DNA of 64,000 bases from Sinomonas albida (GTDB taxonomy: Bacteria > Actinomycetota > Actinomycetes > Actinomycetales > Micrococcaceae). Numbering within the stretch: position 1 is the stretch's first letter; each line of letters opens with the position of its first letter. The stretch covers positions 1-64,000 of the forward strand of contig NZ_SWDW01000012.1 of the NCBI RefSeq assembly GCF_004919045.1, in the 5' to 3' direction. Below the pieces are notes generated by a model. That model was not told where the DNA came from, did not search any database, and saw only the letters and a program-made list of their open reading frames with translations. Of this stretch, positions 59,199-64,000 are shown piece by piece. Position numbers and translations under genes: made by a program.

Positions 59199-60521
59199 AT
59201 GATCGACCGCCCAGCCGAAAGCCCGCTTCGCGCCGAGGACGAGGTGGTCCAGATCTGCCAGGACCTCATCCGGTTCGACACGAGCAACTTCGGTGACGGG
59301 TCCGGCCCGGGCGAGCGCGCGGCAGCCGAATATGCGGCGGGACTGCTCACGGACGTCGGCCTCGACGCGGAGGTCTTCGAATCGGCGCCGGGACGTGCTT
59401 CGGTTGTCGCGCGATTGGAGGGCACCGACCCCACGGCCAGCGCCCTCGTGGTCCACGGCCACCTCGACGTAGTCCCCGCCCAGAAAGACGACTGGACCGT
59501 CGACCCGTTCGCGGCCGAGCTCAAGGACGGGCTCATCTGGGGGCGCGGCGCCGTCGACATGAAGGACATGGACGCGATGGTCCTCTCCGTGGTTCGTGAG
59601 CTCCAGCGCACGGGGACCCGACCGCGCCGCGACCTCGTGATCGCGATGTTCGCCGACGAGGAGGCCGGCGGCGCGTACGGCGCCCGCTGGGCGGTGGACA
59701 ACCGGCCCGAGCTGTTCGAGGGCGCGAAAGAGGCCATCAGCGAGGTGGGCGGCTTCTCTGCTGAGATCGGCGGGCGCCGCACCTACATGCTCCAGACCGC
59801 GGAGAAGGGCCTCTCGTGGCTCAAGCTCACCGCCTCGGGGCGCGCCGGCCATGGCTCCCAGACCAACACTGAGAACGCCGTGACGCGTCTCGCCCGGGCC
59901 GTGAGCCGGATCGGCGAGCACACGTGGCCGATCGAGCTGACCGACACGACACGACGGTTCCTGGACGGGGTCACCGAGCTCACCGGCGTTGAGTTCGACC
60001 GCGACAATCCGGAGATCCTCCTGAAGGAACTCGGGACGTTCGCGCGCTTCGTCGGGGCGACGCTCCAGAACACGTCCAATCCCACGATCCTCAGGGCCGG
60101 CTACAAGGAAAACGTCATTCCGGGCAGCGCTGAAGCGCGCATCGACGTGCGGACGCTCCCGGGCCAGGACGAGCTCGTGCTCGAGAAGATCAAGGAGCTT
60201 GCGGGGGAGGGCGTCGACTTCTCCTATGTGCACCACGACGTGGCGCTCGAGACTCCGTTCGAGGGTGCCTTGGTCGAGTCGATGGTCGGCGCGCTCCAGG
60301 CCGAAGACCCCGGCGCGCCCGTCCTTCCGTACACGCTGTCCGGCGGCACGGACAACAAGTCGCTGAGCCGCCTCGGCATCACCGGCTATGGCTTCGCACC
60401 GTTGCAGCTGCCCGCCGAGCTGGACTTCGCCGGCATGTTCCATGGGGTCGACGAGCGGGTCCCGGAGGAGTCTCTCCGCTTCGGCGCAAGGGTCCTGCGC
60501 CGCCTGCTCACCACGTACTGA
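59199..60521 (+). CDS. M20 family metallopeptidase
   Basis: A 440-residue dizinc hydrolase (peptidase/deacylase) of the ArgE/DapE/CPG2 family. Metal and catalytic motifs are VVHGHLDVVP, GRGAVDMKDMDAM and FADEEAGG, with the dimerisation (lid) domain at about 190-310 and the C-terminal His in FHGVDERV. The ATG at 59199 has GAGGAG upstream. Members act as dipeptidases or acyl-amino-acid hydrolases; the substrate is not clear. Confidence 0.92.
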   Translation: MIDRPAESPLRAEDEVVQICQDLIRFDTSNFGDGSGPGERAAAEYAAGLLTDVGLDAEVFESAPGRASVVARLEGTDPTASALVVHGHLDVVPAQKDDWTVDPFAAELKDGLIWGRGAVDMKDMDAMVLSVVRELQRTGTRPRRDLVIAMFADEEAGGAYGARWAVDNRPELFEGAKEAISEVGGFSAEIGGRRTYMLQTAEKGLSWLKLTASGRAGHGSQTNTENAVTRLARAVSRIGEHTWPIELTDTTRRFLDGVTELTGVEFDRDNPEILLKELGTFARFVGATLQNTSNPTILRAGYKENVIPGSAEARIDVRTLPGQDELVLEKIKELAGEGVDFSYVHHDVALETPFEGALVESMVGALQAEDPGAPVLPYTLSGGTDNKSLSRLGITGYGFAPLQLPAELDFAGMFHGVDERVPEESLRFGARVLRRLLTTY

Positions 60522-60620
60522 GGGCCTGGGCCTCCAGCCCACAGCCCGGCGCCTGCCACGGCAAGGCAAGGCCAGGTAAGGCAAGGCCAAGCCAGCTTGC
60601 CGCAACCGAGAGGAGTCGGC

Positions 60621-61799
60621 GTGAGCCTCGACCCAGCCAGCGTCCTGCCCGATGGGCTCATCGACCGCATCCGCGCTCGTGCGCCGGGCTACGACGAGCG
60701 CAACGAGTTCTTCCACGAGGACTTCCATGAGCTCGTCGAGGCCGGCTATCTCAAGGCCTTCGTCGCCCAAGCCGCGGGCGGGCTGGGAGCCAGCCTTGCC
60801 GACGTCGTGCGTCTTCAGCGCCGGCTCGCGGCGGCCGCGCCGGCCACCGCGCTCGGGGTCAACATGCACCTCGTGTGGACCGGAGTGGCCCGCGTCTTCG
60901 GGGCGCGCGGCGATGCGAGTCTGGACTTCGTGCTCGACGAGGCTGCGGCCGGGGAGGTCTTCTCGTTCGGTATTTCGGAGGCAGGAAACGATTCGGTCCT
61001 GTTCGACTCCGTGACGGCGGCCGAGCCGCAGCCCGGCGGGGGCGTCCGCTTCACGGGTACGAAGGTCTTCACGAGCCTCGCGCCGGTCTGGACACGCATG
61101 GGGACGTTCGGGAAGGACTCGACGGGCCAGGAGCCCCAGCTCGTCTACGGGTTCATCCGTCGCGACGAGCCTGGGTGGCGTCAACTGGACGACTGGGACA
61201 CGCTCGGCATGCGCGCGAGCCAGTCCTGCACCACCCTTCTCGAGGGCGCGCTCGCGCCCGAAGAACGAATCGTCCGGCGCCTCCCCGTCGGGCCGAATCC
61301 CGACCTGCTCATCTTCGGCATCTTCGCCGTGTTCGAGACGCTGCTCGCGGCGGTCTACACGGGAATCGCTGAACGGGCGCTCGCACTCGGGGTCGAGGCA
61401 GCCCATCGGCGCAAGTCCCTCAAGAACGGCGGCCGCCCCTACGCCCAGGACCCGGACATTCGGTGGCAGCTCGCCGATGCGGCGATGGCGGTCGACGGCG
61501 TCCTCCCGCAGCTCGAGCGGGTCGCGGAAGACGTGGACGGGCTCGTAGACCGCGGAGCGGCGTGGTTCCCCGCCCTCAGTGGGCTCAAGCACCGCGCGAC
61601 CGAAACGGCGCGGGCCGTTGTGGACGTCGCGATGCGGGTGGGCGGCGGCGGAGGCTATTTCCGTTCCAGCGAGCTCCAGCGGCTCTACCGGGACGTGGTC
61701 GCGGGCCAGTACCACCCGTCGGATCCGGAGTCGGCTCACGCGACCGTGGCGAATGCGCTCTTGGGGCCGCTTGAGGATCCGGCCGTGGGGAGGAACTGA
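60621..61799 (+). CDS. acyl-CoA dehydrogenase-like flavoprotein
   Basis: A 392-residue acyl-CoA dehydrogenase fold: an N-terminal helical domain, FSFGISEAGNDS and FTGTKVFTSLAP in the central beta domain, and a helical C-terminal domain with VGGGGGYFRSSELQRLYRD. The catalytic Glu of classical enzymes is not obvious, so it may be one of the monooxygenase-like members (DszC/SfnB type). The GTG at 60621 has GAGAGGAG upstream. It ends next to the convergent DUF5703 gene. Confidence 0.85.
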   Translation: MSLDPASVLPDGLIDRIRARAPGYDERNEFFHEDFHELVEAGYLKAFVAQAAGGLGASLADVVRLQRRLAAAAPATALGVNMHLVWTGVARVFGARGDASLDFVLDEAAAGEVFSFGISEAGNDSVLFDSVTAAEPQPGGGVRFTGTKVFTSLAPVWTRMGTFGKDSTGQEPQLVYGFIRRDEPGWRQLDDWDTLGMRASQSCTTLLEGALAPEERIVRRLPVGPNPDLLIFGIFAVFETLLAAVYTGIAERALALGVEAAHRRKSLKNGGRPYAQDPDIRWQLADAAMAVDGVLPQLERVAEDVDGLVDRGAAWFPALSGLKHRATETARAVVDVAMRVGGGGGYFRSSELQRLYRDVVAGQYHPSDPESAHATVANALLGPLEDPAVGRN

Positions 61800-61800
61800 G

Positions 61801-62031
61801 CTAGGCCGTCCGCTCGACGGCGATGACCCTGCGGCGCAGCCAGTATCTCCGGCCGCCGCCCATGTAGAGACGGCTGCGTTCGAGCTCCCACTTGCCGTAC
61901 TCGGAGTGCTCCCGCACGCGCTGGCGCGCCTCCGCGATCGACTCGCCGGGCTTGACGGAGAGCACGAGGTACTCGTACTTGCCGTTGGTGGCGCTGTTGG
62001 CCGGGCCCGGGCCGAGGATCCGTTCCTTCAT
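61801..62031 (-). CDS. DUF5703 family protein
   Basis: A small protein (76 residues from the ATG at 62031; 88 if the ATG at 62067 is used). The core YEYLVLSVKPGESIAEAR followed by GKWELERSRLYMGGGRRYWLRRR is the DUF5703 signature. The shorter start has AGGAGG about 11 bases upstream. It is common upstream of mshC in actinobacteria. The function is unknown. Confidence 0.82.
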   Translation of the reverse strand: MKERILGPGPANSATNGKYEYLVLSVKPGESIAEARQRVREHSEYGKWELERSRLYMGGGRRYWLRRRVIAVERTA

Positions 62032-62111
62032 GGCCCTCGCTTCCTCCTGAGTGTCCTGTTGCGCCATCCGGCGATCTAGGCAGTCCCTTCGAATCAGATT
62101 ACCGTGGGCCC

Positions 62112-62333
62112 ATGAGCATCGACCCTCGCGTGGCACTCGGTTCGCTCACGGCGGCGCTCGAAGAGCACCTCGTGGCGGCGTCGTCCCGTCGCGGTGACGA
62201 CGACCCCGCGGTGGAGGCCGCCTACTTTGCCGTGGCGGACGCCTTCGAGGCCTATTCCGATGCCCTCTACGACGCCTACGGCGAGGACCTCCCCATCGAT
62301 CTCCTGGACGACGGGGACGAGGAGGAGGGCTAG
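62112..62333 (+). CDS. small conserved acidic protein
   Basis: A 73-residue protein, helical (about 10-55) with an acidic tail (LLDDGDEEEG). The sequence AAYFAVADAFEAYSDALYDAYGEDLPIDLLDD resembles small actinobacterial primosomal-like or unknown proteins found beside mshC. I do not recognise a function. The ATG at 62112 is close to the divergent DUF5703 start. Confidence 0.7.
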   Translation: MSIDPRVALGSLTAALEEHLVAASSRRGDDDPAVEAAYFAVADAFEAYSDALYDAYGEDLPIDLLDDGDEEEG

Positions 62334-62389
62334 CGCCCGCATCGGGCGCCGGTTTCGAGCCGCTCTGCCCGGAGCACTAGGCTTGTCGC

Positions 62390-63664
62390 GTGAAGACTTG
62401 GCGCCAGGCCCCGATCCCCTCCCTCCCCGGCAAGAGCGGGAAGATCCGCCTGTGGGATTCGGCGAGCCAGGATATGGCCGAGCTCCCCGAGGCACCCCAG
62501 CAGTCGCTCTACGTCTGCGGGATCACGCCGTATGACGCGACCCACCTCGGCCACGCCGCAACCTACGTCGCGTTCGATCTCCTGAACCGGGTGTGGCGGG
62601 ACGCCGGGAGCACGGTCGCCTACGTCCAGAACACCACCGACGTCGACGACCCGCTTCTCGAGCGCGCCGACGCGACGGGCGTCGACTGGCGCACCCTCGC
62701 GAAGCAGCAGATCGAGCTGTTCCAGACGGACATGGAGGCGCTCAACGTCCTCGCCCCGGATCACTACATCGGTGCCGTCGAGTCAATCCCGTGGATCGTT
62801 CCGGAGGTCGAGCGGCTTCTCGAGGATGGCCTCGCGTACCAGCTGGCGGGCGCGGAAGGCGAGCCCGACGGCGACGTCTACTACGACGTCACCGAAGCCA
62901 CGCGCCGCGCGGACTCGCCGGAAGCGTGGCGTCTGGGCACCGTTTCGCACATGACGGTCGCCGAGATGATCGAGGTTTTCGGCGAGCGCGGCGGCGACCC
63001 CGAGCGGCCCGGCAAGCACAGCCCCCTCGATCCGATCCTGTGGCGTGAGGCCCGCCTCGGCGAGCCGCACTGGGACGGCGGCAACCTTGGCCGAGGACGC
63101 CCTGGCTGGCACATCGAGTGCACGGTCATCGCACAGCGCTTCCTCCCCGCCCCGTTCACGGTCCAGGGCGGAGGCTCGGACCTCGCGTTCCCGCACCACG
63201 AGATGGGGGCTGGCCACGCTTGGTCGCTGCACCACGTCCCCCTGGCCGAGCACTTCGCCCACACGGGCATGGTGGGGCTCGACGGCCAGAAGATGAGCAA
63301 GTCCCTGGGCAACCTCGTCCTGGTCTCGAGGCTCAGGGCAGCGGGGGAGGAGCCGCAGGCCATCCGGCTCGCGATCCTCGCCAACCACTATCGCTCCGAT
63401 TGGGAGTGGACCGCAGAGCTCTTCGCGAGCTCGAAGGCCAGGCTCGCGCGCTGGCGCGAGGCCGTGCCGCAGGCGCCGAGGGGCTCGGCGGAGCTCCTGC
63501 TCACAGAGATCCGCGAGGCCCTCGCGGACGATCTCGATGCGCCGCGCGCGCTCGCCGCCGTCGACAAGTGGGCCGACGACGCCGTGGCTGCTCGGGCGGG
63601 TGAAGCGGCCGACGGCGAACTGGTCGCCGCTGCGCTGGACGCCCTCCTGGGCGTCCGGCTCTAA
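62390..63664 (+). CDS. mshC: L-cysteine:1D-myo-inositol 2-amino-2-deoxy-alpha-D-glucopyranoside ligase
   Basis: A 424-residue mycothiol-biosynthesis enzyme, evolved from cysteinyl-tRNA synthetase. It shows the zinc-binding Cys in [20 protein letters not shown] with the HxGH motif, [13 protein letters not shown], the WHIECTV zinc ligand region and the KMSKSLGN adenylation loop. It is shorter than CysS because the anticodon domain is missing. The GTG at 62390 lies six bases after a TAGGCT box and is probably leaderless. It identifies the organism as a mycothiol producer. Confidence 0.96.
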   Translation: MKTWRQAPIPSLPGKSGKIRLWDSASQDMAELPEAPQQSLYVCGITPYDATHLGHAATYVAFDLLNRVWRDAGSTVAYVQNTTDVDDPLLERADATGVDWRTLAKQQIELFQTDMEALNVLAPDHYIGAVESIPWIVPEVERLLEDGLAYQLAGAEGEPDGDVYYDVTEATRRADSPEAWRLGTVSHMTVAEMIEVFGERGGDPERPGKHSPLDPILWREARLGEPHWDGGNLGRGRPGWHIECTVIAQRFLPAPFTVQGGGSDLAFPHHEMGAGHAWSLHHVPLAEHFAHTGMVGLDGQKMSKSLGNLVLVSRLRAAGEEPQAIRLAILANHYRSDWEWTAELFASSKARLARWREAVPQAPRGSAELLLTEIREALADDLDAPRALAAVDKWADDAVAARAGEAADGELVAAALDALLGVRL

Positions 63665-63722
63665 GGGACGCTCGCGCCGGGCCCACGGCCCCGGACGCCG
63701 CACGGCCTGAGCGGCCTCCTGC

Positions 63723-64000
63723 TCAGGTGGCGGCGCCACCCTCCTTGCCCCGGCGCTTCAGGTAGCGCTCGAACTCGCGCGCGATCGACTCGCCGGTGGC
63801 CTCAGGCAGGTCCGCGGTGTCCTTGGCCTCCTCGAGCTGCTGGATGTACGCAGCGATCTCGGGGTCCTCAGTCGCGAGCTCGTTGACCCCGCGTTCCCAG
63901 GCTTCCGCGTCCTCGGCGAGCTCATTCGTCTCGAGCGGGATCTGGACCATCTCCTCGATCCGGTGCATGAGCGCAAGCTGTGCCTTCGGCGACGGCGCCT
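63723..64000 (-). CDS. PAC2 family protein (partial, C-terminal end)
   Basis: About 92 C-terminal residues of a gene that continues beyond the window edge. The sequence (APSPKAQLALMHRIEEM, then an acidic helical segment ending in RYLKRRGKEGG) matches the end of actinobacterial PAC2 (proteasome assembly chaperone-like) proteins, which are neighbours of mshC in many relatives. An ATG at 63968 is internal. The function is unknown. Confidence 0.8.
   Translation of the reverse strand, partial: APSPKAQLALMHRIEEMVQIPLETNELAEDAEAWERGVNELATEDPEIAAYIQQLEEAKDTADLPEATGESIAREFERYLKRRGKEGGAAT

Noticed and set aside
60540..60600. Short repeats AAGGCAAGGCC before the acyl-CoA dehydrogenase-like gene
   Set aside because: Only two imperfect copies; probably simple-sequence noise in a spacer.

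Overview
The window is 64 kb of dense, high-GC actinobacterial chromosome. Gene content points to Micrococcales, most likely an Arthrobacter/Sinomonas-like Micrococcaceae. The evidence is mshC (mycothiol synthesis), a SufR-led suf operon beside ctaA and an ABC-2 transporter (the order seen at Rv1456c-Rv1466 of Mycobacterium tuberculosis), bioYMN, divergent glgC/glgA, DUF3099-SURF1, PAC2 and many GTG or leaderless starts. The genus is an inference.

Layout. 1-133: three 26-bp direct repeats, possibly the end of an insertion sequence outside the window. 219-7790: ctaA and an ABC-2 exporter diverge from sufR-sufB-sufD-sufC-sufT; sufS and sufU are missing from the operon. 7923-12475: an acyl-CoA ligase and a thiolase-like gene converge on the biotin importer bioYMN. 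12726-17718: three-subunit molybdenum formate dehydrogenase with Cys at the active site. 17756: ABC-F protein. 19483-25800: accessory region with a DUF6177 gene, an ESX-type small protein, a polymorphic toxin with a C-terminal REase-5-like domain, its probable immunity gene, a truncated second immunity gene, orphan membrane proteins and a broken DUF4238-like gene. 25945-34938: core genes (ybaK, SURF1, DUF3099, fabG, serB, an ABC ATPase, TauE, a SpoU methyltransferase, rpmE2, lplA). 35043-41161: pepN, then a circularly permuted ATP-grasp / alpha-E / transglutaminase operon. 41163-42478: an AbiEi/DUF559-like gene between two inverted arrays of a 22-bp repeat; the same repeat also occurs at 29845-30020. 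42489-46740: a zinc-ribbon SDR, glgC and glgA. 46829-53911: hsp20, an acyl-CoA dehydrogenase and a TetR gene diverging from a thiolase-FabG4-MaoC fatty-acid operon across a 31-bp operator. 53995-59034: two identical tRNA-Leu(GAG) genes bracket a metal-import island (znuA, a frameshifted ATPase gene, two permeases, a zinc-type ArsR and a His-rich protein). 59199-64000: M20 peptidase, acyl-CoA dehydrogenase-like gene, DUF5703, mshC and the end of a PAC2 gene.

Functional links. The suf genes, lplA and the formate dehydrogenase all concern cofactor-dependent redox enzymes. The biotin importer sits with a ligase/thiolase pair that is also found beside a bioY gene in Bacillus subtilis (yhfUTS). The TetR-controlled block holds the thiolase, ketoreductase, hydratase and acyl-CoA dehydrogenase chemistry of a beta-oxidation or acyl-elongation cycle. 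The strongest candidates for something new are the tRNA-bracketed zinc island, the 22-bp repeat family with its enclosed AbiEi-like gene, and the toxin/immunity locus with its decayed extra immunity copy.
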